This document shows, piece by piece, positions 17,885-26,159 of a DNA stretch of 64,000 nucleotides (positions are counted from its first letter, which is position 1; each line of letters begins with the position of its first letter). The DNA is taken from assembly GCA_041659285.1 (NCBI GenBank), contig JBAZYO010000017.1:22886-86885 (forward strand). The letters are read 5' to 3'. The notes under the pieces are model-generated. The model was not told where the DNA came from and ran no database searches. It saw nothing but the letters and a program-made list of their open reading frames with translations. The translations under genes and the position numbers were made by a program. The stretch comes from Vicinamibacterales bacterium (GTDB taxonomy: Bacteria; Acidobacteriota; Vicinamibacteria; Vicinamibacterales; UBA2999).

Positions 17885-18457
17885 CTAGTTCTCTTGAGCT
17901 TTCACCTGGAGATTTGGATCCTGTTCTAAGTAGTGCTCTGCGTAGCCCGAGATCGATGGGAACGTATATTGTCCCGACTTCGGATTTAATAATGTATCGG
18001 CAGGTTCCGGTGGAGCTCCGATTACGCCCGGATCTTCTGGTGCTGGTTCAGCTACCAGCGGATTATCCATATAATCGCTTCCATGAGGTGGTTCTGTATC
18101 GCTAGGTTGCTCAGATTCCTCTTGAACAGCATAGCCTTGCGGACCTAGATTTTCGACCTTGGCCTGTAGTGGGCGTGGGTAATGCAAAATATCAGCGTGG
18201 ATGCCAGAACTAGAATCAGGTCTAGATGCCGGTTCAAGTGTAGCCTTCGGGCTGTTGTGTAATGCGTCTAGCCCGTGGATGTCGAGTAACTGTGAAGCGG
18301 AGGTTAGATATTGAGAACTGGTGTCTTTGGTAGCCATTGCCGAATAAGCTAGGTTTCGTTCTGAGTTAGTAATGTTATTAACTTCGTTCTGTAAGTTAAT
18401 GCTACCGCTGTCAGTGTTTTTAGAATCTAGAGACTCATAGTTTTCCAACTTTGCCAT
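17885..18457 (-). CDS. Hypothetical acidic low-complexity protein
   Basis: 190 residues; family unknown. Rich in Ser, Asn, Asp, Glu and Pro and probably disordered, e.g. the PEDPGVIGAPPEPADTLL segment. Supported as a gene by GAGGAA 9 bases before the ATG and by its position just upstream of the serine protease. No signal peptide. It may be a substrate, secreted or regulatory partner of the protease; this is inferred from position only. Confidence 0.6.
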   Translation of the reverse strand: MAKLENYESLDSKNTDSGSINLQNEVNNITNSERNLAYSAMATKDTSSQYLTSASQLLDIHGLDALHNSPKATLEPASRPDSSSGIHADILHYPRPLQAKVENLGPQGYAVQEESEQPSDTEPPHGSDYMDNPLVAEPAPEDPGVIGAPPEPADTLLNPKSGQYTFPSISGYAEHYLEQDPNLQVKAQEN

Positions 18458-18775
18458 TGTTAGTTCCTCGTTTCGTTTTAGAAAATTGAATCAGGGCATT
18501 TGAACCACATTTTTTGTTCAAACTTATCTCGATTGCACTTAGTGGAAGCGCCTTTGAAACATTTGATGCGATGAATATAGCAATGACAACGTTAAGATCA
18601 AGTTCATTTTTTGAGTCAGAAACAATATTTACGCGTGGAATCATTTCTATGCAGCTTTCATTCTTGGTTTTTAGTAGACCGGTCTGTTTGCGCGAGCAAA
18701 TTTTTTTAGTGCCAAACGCCGTGCCATGACATTTACCCTGAGATAACGCTAACGAGCGGGTTAGTATTGTCGACT
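18458..18775. other. Intergenic stretch without recognised gene
   Basis: About 320 bp between the leader of the 190-residue gene and the terminator at 18776. Frames on both strands are short and overlap each other; none has a good ribosome site or coding character. It probably holds the promoter of the 17885-18457 gene. Confidence 0.5.
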
Positions 18776-18818
18776 AAAGAGGCGGGACATCGCAGCTGTA
18801 TGCCCCGCCTCTTTTTTT
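18776..18818. terminator. Strong bidirectional-type terminator
   Basis: Stem AGAGGCGGG/CCCGCCTCT around a loop of about 15 bases, flanked by A and T runs (T7 on the plus side). It lies 17 bp past the stop of the minus-strand gene at 18835-19248 and closes the 18.8-26.9 kb minus-strand array. Confidence 0.8.
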
Positions 18819-18834
18819 GTTGGCTAGCCCATGT

Positions 18835-19248
18835 TCAGACGCGGAGGGGCCGATAGTTAGCGAAGGAGGCTCCGAGCCCAGCGAACAAGCCAACCGTGTA
18901 GCTGTTCCACACGAGTGAGTTGATAACGCCGCTATCAAAAGCATCCATTCCACCCACAAGAAGGTGCTGATGAGAGATGGCAAAGCCCAGAATGGAGAAG
19001 CTGAACACGAGCGTGTAATGCAGCCCTCCGGTGAGAACATACGTCAGCCAAGGCGAGTTGCAGCGATGCAACCATTCAGCGAAAGGCGCGAACATGTAAG
19101 CGCTGGCAAAGGAGAAGAGTAGGGTCGTAGGGACAAACGCTGTCGGGAGGTTGATCGAGAAGAGTTTGACGTTGATAGATCCGATGATGAGGGTGCCGAC
19201 AAAGGCGAAGATCGCAGAGAATATGGTGGTCTTGACACGTGAGGTCAT
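18835..19248 (-). CDS. Small polytopic membrane protein
   Basis: 137 residues with about four TM helices (near 7-29, 33-55, 68-92 and 108-130). No family recognised. It is the last gene of the minus-strand array and is followed by a strong terminator. The region directly upstream (19268-19330) is a near-copy of the region at 20773-20834, part of the shared leader set of this array. Confidence 0.7.
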   Translation of the reverse strand: MTSRVKTTIFSAIFAFVGTLIIGSINVKLFSINLPTAFVPTTLLFSFASAYMFAPFAEWLHRCNSPWLTYVLTGGLHYTLVFSFSILGFAISHQHLLVGGMDAFDSGVINSLVWNSYTVGLFAGLGASFANYRPLRV

Positions 19249-19267
19249 GGGATTGTCTTTCTATTTG

Positions 19268-19330
19268 ACTTGTTAAACGCAATTGTGTATTTCAGTGCGC
19301 AGGGAGTCTGTTTTTGAGTGTTTCCGAGCG
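19268..19330. repeat. Array leader module A, copy 1
   Basis: About 62 bp closely matching 20773-20834. Both copies share ACTTGTTAAACGCAA at one end and GTTTCCGAG at the other. It lies 20 bp upstream of the membrane-protein start at 19248. Confidence 0.7.
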
Positions 19331-19359
19331 TTAATTCCATCGCTAGCAGTCGAATCGGT

Positions 19360-19689
19360 TTAGAGGATCCTAAAGATCTTGGCGTAATGTACAGGGCGTT
19401 GCGGATATTTGAGGATTCTAAAAGAAGCTAATATGGGCGCGACAATACTCCATATGATCACTACTGCGAGCAAGACGAAGCCAACACCAATCGGCATTAA
19501 CAGCAGCGAAAGTAGTGCCCAAGCAAGAGTGTTGAACTGGAAGTTTAGCGATTCGCGCGCATTGATTTTAGTCAGCTCATCGATCTCGATAAGCAGCACG
19601 AGTACTGGTACTCCCAGAGAGACGAAAACCGAACCACTGAAGAGGCATGCTAGTTGACAAATGATAGAAAGTGATTTTGAAGTTTTCAT
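19360..19689 (-). CDS. DUF4870-like membrane protein
   Basis: 109 residues with about three hydrophobic segments (8-34, 51-75 and 72-92). The motif NARESLNFQFN between segments is characteristic of the DUF4870/Tic20-like family of small membrane proteins. Start supported by AGGAAA ahead of the ATG. Biochemical function is unknown. A terminator-like hairpin (19719-19748) separates it from the cytidine deaminase gene upstream. Confidence 0.78.
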   Translation of the reverse strand: MKTSKSLSIICQLACLFSGSVFVSLGVPVLVLLIEIDELTKINARESLNFQFNTLAWALLSLLLMPIGVGFVLLAVVIIWSIVAPILASFRILKYPQRPVHYAKIFRIL

Positions 19690-19718
19690 TTTCGTTTCCT
19701 GTTTGCAGCAGTGTGGCT

Positions 19719-19748
19719 AAGATAAAGGGCGCGTGCGCCCTTTATCTT
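19719..19748. terminator. Hairpin terminator after cdd
   Basis: 14-bp perfect arms (AAGATAAAGGGCGC and its complement) with a minimal loop, followed by T on the plus side and preceded by A there. It sits 34 bp past the cdd stop and could act in both directions. Confidence 0.75.
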
Positions 19749-19781
19749 TTTACTGCGAACTCGATGCGTAGGGCCAGGGTC

Positions 19782-20648
19782 CTACAGGGCTTCGGGGCCG
19801 AACGAATCCGGCAAGAGCTCCAAGAGGGTGGTGCGAACCAGAGACTGGTCTTCGCCAACGAGGAGAATCTTGGCGTCACGGCCGAACTCCCGCAGAATCT
19901 GCAGGCATTCGCCGTCGATGGGGTTGTGACCGTTCACAGCATTGACGGTGACAACCAGGGTCGGGTCGTTGATGAAACCGGCCAGGCGAGCAGCGGTCAT
20001 GGCCGCGCTTTCGCAACCGACCGAGGCACCATACGAAGCGTTGTCGATCACCGCTCCCTTGAATGCGCGTCGTTTGCCGCCAGCATTAAAGCCGACGAGA
20101 ACAGCGCCACGCGCATTTCTGGAATAAGGAACGTGCGACTTGCAACGCTCGCCCAGGGCAGCTTTGACGAGTTTACGCTCGTTGGCGGTCTGGTATGTGC
20201 AGTGAATGGTCGGGCCGCTGGCTGCGGGGAGCAGCTCATCAATGGCGCCCCGACGCACATTGCCGTCGTGGTCGACGATATTGAGCAGAATACCGCCGCG
20301 GCCGAACTGCGTCAGCACCTGACGACAGACACCGCAAGGTGAGCCTCCAGGGTACTTTCGGCAGAAGACGGCGACAGTCTTGAGGTGCTTGTAGCCTTCC
20401 ATCACCGCCGTGGTGACAGCGTTTCGCTCAGCGCAAATGGTGGCAGGGAAGAAGTCGTTCTCGACATTGCAGCCGTGGAACATGCGCACCATGCCCTCTT
20501 CGTTGGCGGCCAGCACAGCGCTGCCGACAGGGAAGTTGGACTGGAAGCAGTGGGCGCGGTCGGGGGCATTCATGGCCACTTTGACCAGGGTACGTTCGAC
20601 AGCAGTGAGATCGTCGTGCTTGGTAAACAATCCGAGGATGTCGTTCAT
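19782..20648 (-). CDS. cdd: Cytidine deaminase, two-domain type
   Basis: 288 residues from the ATG at 20648, chosen because GGAGA precedes it; the longer frame adds 17 unlikely residues. The N-terminal domain carries the zinc site and catalytic Glu: CAERNA and PCGVCRQ. The C-terminal domain repeats the fold (GASVGCESAAMTAARLAGF) but lacks the CAE and PCxxC residues, as in the long E. coli-type Cdd. It hydrolyses cytidine/deoxycytidine to uridine for pyrimidine salvage. Base composition is more GC-rich than the flanking intergenic DNA. Its leader carries three repeat modules shared with other genes in the array. Confidence 0.9.
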   Translation of the reverse strand: MNDILGLFTKHDDLTAVERTLVKVAMNAPDRAHCFQSNFPVGSAVLAANEEGMVRMFHGCNVENDFFPATICAERNAVTTAVMEGYKHLKTVAVFCRKYPGGSPCGVCRQVLTQFGRGGILLNIVDHDGNVRRGAIDELLPAASGPTIHCTYQTANERKLVKAALGERCKSHVPYSRNARGAVLVGFNAGGKRRAFKGAVIDNASYGASVGCESAAMTAARLAGFINDPTLVVTVNAVNGHNPIDGECLQILREFGRDAKILLVGEDQSLVRTTLLELLPDSFGPEAL

Positions 20649-20658
20649 TTTAAGTCTC

Positions 20659-20697
20659 CATTGTGTTTTACAATGCACACGAGGGAATCTGGTGCGC
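20659..20697. repeat. Array leader module C, copy 1 (hairpin)
   Basis: 39 bp closely matching 21119-21157. Both contain the core GCACACGAGGGAATCTGGTG and can form a stem from GCACAC-like arms. It sits right upstream of the cdd ribosome site. Confidence 0.7.
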
Positions 20698-20722
20698 ATG
20701 AATTTTGGGTAGCATTGTTAGC

Positions 20723-20773
20723 AGCCGCTGATGCAATCGACCATGATTACGTCGGGGGCACCAGAAATTGTCA
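20723..20773. repeat. Array leader module B, copy 1
   Basis: 51 bp matching 22408-22458 at all but about six positions (shared core CTGATGCAATCGAC and GGGCACCAGAAAT). It lies in the cdd leader, directly joined to module A copy 2. Confidence 0.75.
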
Positions 20774-20834
20774 CTTGTTAAACGCAACCGTATATTTCGG
20801 TGCGCAAGAGGGGCTGTTTTGTGGGTTTCCGAGT
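20773..20834. repeat. Array leader module A, copy 2
   Basis: Matches 19268-19330; directly abuts module B copy 1 in the long region upstream of cdd. Confidence 0.7.
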
Positions 20835-20933
20835 GCAAGGGACAACACAAGCAGTACGTACATTGCACAGAGCACACTGCCTATAAGGCGAACGGCTTGG
20901 TCAGTCATGGGAGATTCCGTTTTCCTGCATGAG

Positions 20934-21086
20934 TTACACACCCAAAGTAAATACCAGCGCCAGGCTCACAAGTGTGAGCATCATCCACGCAAAAGAAGTC
21001 ATTCCATTTTGACGTTTCGTCATGTTTACTGTTGAGAACAGCCCGAGAGCGGTGAAGAAGAGCATGAAGACAATCTTGAGGTCCAT
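20934..21086 (-). CDS. Small two-helix membrane protein
   Basis: 50 residues starting MDLKIVFMLFFTALGLFS with GGAAAA before the ATG. The longer open frame to 21191 would read through the shared leader hairpin (21119-21157) and is not credible. Two hydrophobic helices flank a short basic loop (NMTKRQNG). Function unknown. Its leader shares module C with cdd. Confidence 0.55.
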   Translation of the reverse strand: MDLKIVFMLFFTALGLFSTVNMTKRQNGMTSFAWMMLTLVSLALVFTLGV

Positions 21087-21118
21087 TGATTTTCCGTTTT
21101 CGTTTGAGGGATTCTGGC

Positions 21119-21157
21119 CACTGTGTTTAAGAAAGCACACGAGGGAATCTGGTGTGC
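21119..21157. repeat. Array leader module C, copy 2 (hairpin)
   Basis: Near-copy of 20659-20697; here the arms AAAGCACAC/GTGTGCTTT pair perfectly around an 11-base loop. It could act as a terminator for the 377-residue gene upstream or as a leader element of the 50-residue gene. Confidence 0.65.
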
Positions 21158-21187
21158 TTTTCACGGTTAGGTATTTTCTTTGACTGT

Positions 21188-22321
21188 TCAACCTCTCTGG
21201 TTGAACAACCAGCAGTTGTTACGCAGACTGGTTTCCTCGTGGCTGTATGTGTCGAGCAGACCAACATATGAAATGTCGTCTTCGTAGCTGCAATGCAGCG
21301 AAATCTGCCTCTGAATTCCGCATAGTGCCGTGTGTATCAGCTGGGCACGCACAACGTTGTTGATCACTGCCATGTCCAGAGTGTCAGCCTTCAACCCATG
21401 AAAAGGCATGAGCACCTTCAGCAAAGCTGACTTAATCTGCTCGATGGGCAAGTCGCGCAGAGCAATCTTGTAGCTGCTGAGACGAGCCCTTTGTCTCGTC
21501 TGTTCCTGACGCAAAAACCATACTTTCCTCTGGTCCTGACTTGCCGCCTTGATGCGCTTCTGATAAGTCGATTCCTTCTGCTGGCTCTCGCAGATCTCGA
21601 ACTCGGCGAAGAGGGCGAGAGAAGATTCGAGGAAATCCTCGATGAAGGAAATCGTGTCCTCAAGCCGATTGTAGTCGCTGCTACGGTGTTCGGACTCCAC
21701 ATTTGCCCACGACATTGCTTTCCAGTCGACGAAAGGAACGGCACCACTGGTTCCTTCCAGAGCTGAGCGGAGGGCATTGAGACCGGCCAGGTAGCTGACA
21801 TCGGTAAGCCGTTCGCTACCCCGCGGGTCGGCTTGCACCGTAGCTTCGTCCGGCATCAATTCGATGTCGCTGTAGCGCGAAATGCGATACTGTAGCTGCC
21901 CGGCCAGAATGAGATTGTTCATCGCCCGACGCCTTTTGTGCTCGTCGTCACCAGCCTTGACTAGCTCGGCGCGCACCATGACCGCAGCATTCACGAGCTC
22001 TTTCATGACAGGAAACATTGCGGTCATGCGCTGCAATGCAATCCTGTTGCTGGCAAATGCAAGTTGTACTGCTTCAAGCTCGACGTCGAATTGGCGATCG
22101 TGAATTTGGGTACGACGCGTAGACCAGTGCTGCTCATCGGCGAGCTTCGCTTTGTTAGAGATATAGCGTTCGTGGCTGAGGCGGAGTTTGTTCTCGATGC
22201 TGTTGGCCTTTTCGAAAACGGCCTGGAGAAAGCTGACAGACTGCTCCGGTTCGAGACCCCAGGCTGAAGCTTTGGAAGTAGCAATGATGGAAGCAATTTC
22301 GGTGTTTCTGATGTACTTCAT
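21188..22321 (-). CDS. Helical hypothetical protein, 377 residues
   Basis: Start placed at the second Met (MKYIRNTEIA) because AAGGAG is 6 bases before it and would directly touch the first ATG. The protein is almost wholly alpha-helical and charged with coiled-coil segments (FEKANSIENKLRLSHERYIS). No signal peptide, TM helix or catalytic motif. It belongs with the coiled-coil genes of this array but is longer. The leader carries module B copy 2. Confidence 0.7.
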   Translation of the reverse strand: MKYIRNTEIASIIATSKASAWGLEPEQSVSFLQAVFEKANSIENKLRLSHERYISNKAKLADEQHWSTRRTQIHDRQFDVELEAVQLAFASNRIALQRMTAMFPVMKELVNAAVMVRAELVKAGDDEHKRRRAMNNLILAGQLQYRISRYSDIELMPDEATVQADPRGSERLTDVSYLAGLNALRSALEGTSGAVPFVDWKAMSWANVESEHRSSDYNRLEDTISFIEDFLESSLALFAEFEICESQQKESTYQKRIKAASQDQRKVWFLRQEQTRQRARLSSYKIALRDLPIEQIKSALLKVLMPFHGLKADTLDMAVINNVVRAQLIHTALCGIQRQISLHCSYEDDISYVGLLDTYSHEETSLRNNCWLFNQRG

Positions 22322-22407
22322 TTTCATCTCCTTTTTACGCTCAGGTTTGAGTGCGCACCTTTGACTGGGGTGATGAATAGTAGTCTTGGTTCTATTTGCT
22401 TTTGGTT

Positions 22408-22458
22408 AGCCACTGATGCAATCGACTATGATTATTTCGTGGGCACCAGAAATAGTCA
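22408..22458. repeat. Array leader module B, copy 2
   Basis: Matches 20723-20773; located about 90 bp upstream of the 377-residue gene start. Confidence 0.75.
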
Positions 22459-22546
22459 TAGTCTCACATGTCAAGCTCTACTCATCGTTTGATTAACCAA
22501 GTCGAAAAGCGGAGTCTAGAGAGACTCATACTCGCGTTAAAGCTCA

Positions 22547-22864
22547 AGCGATAGCTCTGAGATTTCCAACGGATGCTGCTCCTGTTTCTGCTTCGAACTT
22601 GACGAAGCCACGTTTTAGAAGCTCCGACTCGCAGTCCTCCGGAAACAGATAGCTCGAGAAGAGCCCTTCTCCAACTTCATCGTCGCCTTCCAACAGAAAA
22701 CGTTCAACAAAGAGTCCCAGTGACCCTTCAAAGTTAGCTTTCGTTCACCCAAAGTCACGACTGGGATACAAATTGTAGTGGCATGTGTACTCTTGCTTCC
22801 TGCATTCTTTGGCCGACCAGACTTTGAAGTCTAAAAGTCTTTGGGCCGGAAGAGTGTGCGCTTC
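22547..22864 (-). pseudogene. Coding-like open frame after the 184-residue gene, no start codon
   Basis: Downstream of the stop at 22865 the same minus-strand frame stays open for 39 codons, hits a TGA at 22745-22747, then stays open for another 66 codons to a TGA at 22544. Both pieces have coding-like composition, e.g. FKVWSAKECRKQEYTCHY in the first and LFPEDCESELLKRG in the second. There is no ATG. It could be an eroded gene or 3' extension, or a gene with a rare start such as TTG or CTG. Confidence 0.35.
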
Positions 22865-23419
22865 TTATACCAGCCGGGCTTTCTGCTCCTCTCTGAGAAA
22901 CGCGAGCGTTCGGGATGCGAGGTAGAACGCTCGCGCAGCAGCATATACGCTCTGTTGCTGATGTTCAGCAATAGGAGAAACACGAAGGAAAGTAGTTTCA
23001 GCATAAACCTGCTCTCTTTGGGCTCGTTCGAGTTCTTCTACTGCCGACGAGATGATGAATCGTTCCGATTCCTTCTTATTCCTGACCTCATTGTCGTTGA
23101 GCTCCTTTTCGAGGGACTGCACTTGCTCTTCCTGAGCGATCCGCTTTGCGAGGTCCTTCATCACCTCCAAGGCCAAACCTTCGCGACGCAGTTCGGCAAG
23201 CAAGTTCTCTTTTCGCGCAGTGAAACGATCCAAACTCCGGCGGTAATCTGATTTTCGGCACAGATTGATGTTGGCATTGTCGAGATCGTCTGCCCAATCA
23301 AAGTGTAGTTCGCGGAGCTGCCTGAGTACGGACAGCGCCTCTCTATAGGCTTTAGCCGTTGCAACAACTACGTTATATGCTGCATCTACTTTCGTCAGGG
23401 CTGGGTCAATCTTGTTCAT
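22865..23419 (-). CDS. Coiled-coil paralogue 1
   Basis: 184 residues, entirely helical and charged. The N-terminal block (AAYNVVVATAKAYREALSVL, then RQLRELHFDW) matches the protein at 23708-24271, and both end with a similar Ala-rich helix and LAxFREE. Start supported by AAGGAAGC before the ATG. No membrane segment. A structural or scaffolding role is likely from its build, but no family is recognised. Confidence 0.72.
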   Translation of the reverse strand: MNKIDPALTKVDAAYNVVVATAKAYREALSVLRQLRELHFDWADDLDNANINLCRKSDYRRSLDRFTARKENLLAELRREGLALEVMKDLAKRIAQEEQVQSLEKELNDNEVRNKKESERFIISSAVEELERAQREQVYAETTFLRVSPIAEHQQQSVYAAARAFYLASRTLAFLREEQKARLV

Positions 23420-23590
23420 GGTTTTAGCTTCCTTTCAGCCGTATCTGGCTTTTAAATTTGAATGGTTTTTACTTGCCGGAGTTGTCCGGGTATGTAGAGA
23501 TTTGACTGTACTAGGTGGCGAGGGATGGATAAAGAGCCAACCAAAACCACATCCGACGCGTCCTGACGCGCAAAGCAGATAATCTTCGAG

Positions 23591-23624
23591 GTGGCACCAA
23601 TATCGATACCGATAATGGTGCCAC
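23591..23624. repeat. 15-bp inverted repeat between the coiled-coil paralogues
   Basis: GTGGCACCAATATCG and CGATAATGGTGCCAC pair at 14 of 15 positions around a 4-base centre. No T run follows on either side, so an operator or RNA structure is more likely than a terminator. The 290-bp gap 23420-23707 holds no gene. Confidence 0.55.
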
Positions 23625-23707
23625 GCCTACAGGTACTGCTGGATTTGAGCTAATACAGTAATGGCCTAGGCAACAAGTCCGGCCATATTGAGTAGTTACC
23701 TATCGCT

Positions 23708-24271
23708 TCAGTCTTCCGAAGGCTCTTCTCTGAAATGAGCCAAAGCCTCCAGAGCTTCATGGAAGGCCTCTTCGGCTGCAGCAACACCGGCTATCTGAAG
23801 TTCGACAATGGGGGCAATGCGATTGAAGGCTGCTTCCGCTTGAGCGTGCCTCCGTTTCACGAGTGCCTCTTCATTGATTGCCGGAGAAGTGTTCATAAGG
23901 TCGAACCGACTCTTCGCCAAATTTTCGGTGTTGACAAGTTCTTGCTCTAGTGCTTTAACTTCTTCCTTGAGATTGAGCATCTCTGCCAGGGTTTTCCTCT
24001 CCCGCACTTCGTAACGTTCGTGCGTAATAAGGTAAATTGAATGCTCTAAAAGAGCCGTATTACGGTAGACTTTTCGGCGCTCTATTGAGTTTTCCAGTGT
24101 TGCGATTCTCGTTTCATCGAGTTTCTTACTGCAGTCGAAGTAGAGATCCTGCAGCTGTCTGAGTATCGACAATGCGTCCTTGTAGGCATCGGACGCCGAT
24201 ACAACCGCGTTGTAGGCGGTATCAAAGGTTGTACGATCGGGGGCGATTTCTTTCATGGCTAGTACTTTCAT
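23708..24271 (-). CDS. Coiled-coil paralogue 2
   Basis: 187 residues (182 if the second Met at 24256 is used; neither ATG has a strong ribosome site). It shares with paralogue 1 the pattern DxAYNxVVxAxxAYxxALSxLRQL near the N-terminus and the Ala-rich ending. Helical throughout with a central coiled coil (LNLKEEVKALEQELVNTENL). Same strand and neighbourhood as its paralogue, so it arose by local duplication. Confidence 0.72.
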   Translation of the reverse strand: MKVLAMKEIAPDRTTFDTAYNAVVSASDAYKDALSILRQLQDLYFDCSKKLDETRIATLENSIERRKVYRNTALLEHSIYLITHERYEVRERKTLAEMLNLKEEVKALEQELVNTENLAKSRFDLMNTSPAINEEALVKRRHAQAEAAFNRIAPIVELQIAGVAAAEEAFHEALEALAHFREEPSED

Positions 24272-24426
24272 TTGGCCGTTGTTGGCTGTTGTTGAGAGGG
24301 AGTCTGATTAAACTTTCAACTATAGATGTCGTTCATTTATTCGATCTGTTTAGTGCAGTTGCTAGTGCTGGTAAAGAGAGGCTCTTTCTTTACAGTTTGG
24401 TTGCGCACATCCTTGTCGTGCTCGAC

Positions 24427-25056
24427 CTAGTTGGAGAGAGCAGGATTGAAGCGAAAAAGCTGTTCACGTGCCTGCGTTTTGTGCTGTTCCGCAAGCGACA
24501 CCCGTGAGATTTGCTGCAAAACCTTAAGTTCGACGGCAGCGGAGATTTCTTGCAAGAACCTTCTTACATTTGGTGTGGGATCACTTTTATCTCGCTCAAG
24601 GTCATTGAACAAACGCTTTTTTAGGCCAGCAAAGATCACATCATCAATGATCGGGGCAGCCGTCTCAAGCCTCATCTCATTTTCGAGCCGCAGCAATTCG
24701 TTCTCAGCACTTTGGAGTAGTTTGCTGTCATTGAGAGATTGTGCATCGATTTTCTGAGCCTGGCATAGAAAGAGTCGCTCCTTGTTGTCGCCTTCCACTC
24801 GACATTGCTCATCGTGCAAATGATTAAGGAAGCCTCGGTGAGAACGGCAGATTTCCTTTGTTGATGGAAGGCTGGCGTCAGCCATCCACTTGGCATAAAG
24901 CTGCTGCTGCTGTCTAATTGTCTCCAGGACTCTATGCGCATAGTCCCAATTGGAGGATGTTGCGTGGTAAACGTAAGCGGCGTACCTTACATGAACGTTA
25001 GTTTCGGATGCGAGCATAGAGTCGATTTGCTCACGAGAAATGGTAGCGATTGTCAT
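24427..25056 (-). CDS. Coiled-coil protein, distant third member
   Basis: 209 residues from MTIATISREQ, with AAAGG before this ATG; the frame runs open 14 codons further up. All helical. Its N-terminal layout (YAAYVYHATSSNWDYAHRVL, ETIRQQQQLYAKW) parallels the AY...AL..LRQL..L pattern of the two paralogues, suggesting a diverged third copy. No motifs of known enzymes. Confidence 0.68.
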   Translation of the reverse strand: MTIATISREQIDSMLASETNVHVRYAAYVYHATSSNWDYAHRVLETIRQQQQLYAKWMADASLPSTKEICRSHRGFLNHLHDEQCRVEGDNKERLFLCQAQKIDAQSLNDSKLLQSAENELLRLENEMRLETAAPIIDDVIFAGLKKRLFNDLERDKSDPTPNVRRFLQEISAAVELKVLQQISRVSLAEQHKTQAREQLFRFNPALSN

Positions 25057-25146
25057 GGGAATGCCTTTCTGTTGGATTTGCCTACACAAGTTAAGCAAAG
25101 CGATCGTAAGCTTGCAGCGTGCTTTTGCTAGGTGATAGGTAGTAGA

Positions 25147-25383
25147 TCAATCGCGGCAAACAAAAGCATCAGCGAGTTTTTTCAGGCAGTCCTGAATTAG
25201 CGAGAAAACGGTGCAAATGATAGCACTGGAAGCAGCAAATGCCGGGAATCCAATCAACACTCCTAGATTGAAGATGGCTGAGCCAACCTTATTTTGGGGC
25301 TGATAGTTGAGCACCACAAAAAGTGTCGTACAGAAGAAGCAGATCGCGTAGCCTGCCAGAATGATAATTTTCCCGATATCCAT
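25147..25383 (-). CDS. Small two-helix membrane protein
   Basis: 78 residues starting MDIGKIIILAGYAICFF; the perfect AGGAGG 6 bases upstream decides this start over the longer frame. Two TM helices (about 5-24 and 38-62), then a short amphipathic Cys-containing tail. Unknown function. A TTAAG-rich direct repeat lies about 100 bp upstream (25484-25500). Confidence 0.72.
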   Translation of the reverse strand: MDIGKIIILAGYAICFFCTTLFVVLNYQPQNKVGSAIFNLGVLIGFPAFAASSAIICTVFSLIQDCLKKLADAFVCRD

Positions 25384-25483
25384 ATGAGCCTCCTGATGTA
25401 ATGAAACTGCAAGTGGGGGGAACAGACTAGTCGCATATCGCTTTAAAATCATACGGCCATGGGTCACTGTAGATGCGCTAAGC

Positions 25484-25500
25484 CTTAACGCACTCTTAAC
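25484..25500. promoter_or_regulatory. Direct CTTAAC repeats at 11-bp spacing
   Basis: CTTAACGCACTCTTAAC: two CTTAAC units exactly one helical turn apart, about 100 bp upstream of the 78-residue membrane-protein gene. Such spacing is typical of OmpR/PhoB-type regulator sites. Similar single sites lie at 26320-26325, 26909-26914 and 27219-27225. Confidence 0.35.
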
Positions 25501-25569
25501 CGGACAAGAACTAGCGCTAGAGAGAATGACCAGCTTCAGTTCAAACTAAGCGTCGTTCGTTTTGTGGTA

Positions 25570-26037
25570 TCAAACTTTGTTTATCATCCTTCTAAGGGCA
25601 TCGCCGCTGATGGCACCTTCCATTACAATGTGGTTTGCTACCCGCTCTATGTGATCAATGTTGGCTTGCAAGAGCTGCTGTGCTCTTTCCTTGGCACTAG
25701 ACACAACCGCAAGGATGTCTGCCAGGCTCTCGCTGGATTGGATAAGGATGCCGTTCCGAAGTTCAGCGATTTCTTTTGCCAAGAGTAAAGCGCGTTCGAA
25801 AGAGCGCTGCAGATGGGCCGGACGCTCGAATGATACTGCGCCAAGGAGCGCGACCAGCTTGTTTTCAAGGTCAGTGCTAGTCTGGAATCTTGTTGTATCA
25901 GACTGGCTGAACTCAACAACACCTTGAGCCCAGCGGCACGGTAGCGCCGATGCACTGAGAACGTTTGAGACGCCGAGGACTTCATGAATGACGGCCACAG
26001 TGGCTACGTACATGGCAGTTTCGCGATCGTACTTCAT
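25570..26037 (-). CDS. Helical hypothetical protein
   Basis: 155 residues from MKYDRETAMYVATVAVIHE; GAGG with suitable spacing supports this ATG (alternative Met at 26052). Helical with Ala-rich and amphipathic segments, no TM. Its long leader (about 26040-26340) is paralogous to the leader of the gene at 26459-26698, including the promoter-like motif. Confidence 0.65.
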   Translation of the reverse strand: MKYDRETAMYVATVAVIHEVLGVSNVLSASALPCRWAQGVVEFSQSDTTRFQTSTDLENKLVALLGAVSFERPAHLQRSFERALLLAKEIAELRNGILIQSSESLADILAVVSSAKERAQQLLQANIDHIERVANHIVMEGAISGDALRRMINKV

Positions 26038-26159
26038 TCCGGTTTTCCTCATTTCTTTGGTCCTGGTTCTGAATCTAATATGAACCTTTGCGGACACGGG
26101 TGATCTTATTCGGAGAATTCTTGAGCTGGTCGACACAACCGAAGTTGAGCCCTTTTGGG

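Noticed and set aside
19671..20342. 223-codon plus-strand frame overlapping cdd
   Set aside because: Antisense to a well-supported cytidine deaminase; starts inside the leader of another gene.
20934..21191. 85-residue version of the small membrane protein
   Set aside because: Would translate the leader hairpin shared with cdd; the internal ATG at 21086 gives a clean two-helix protein.
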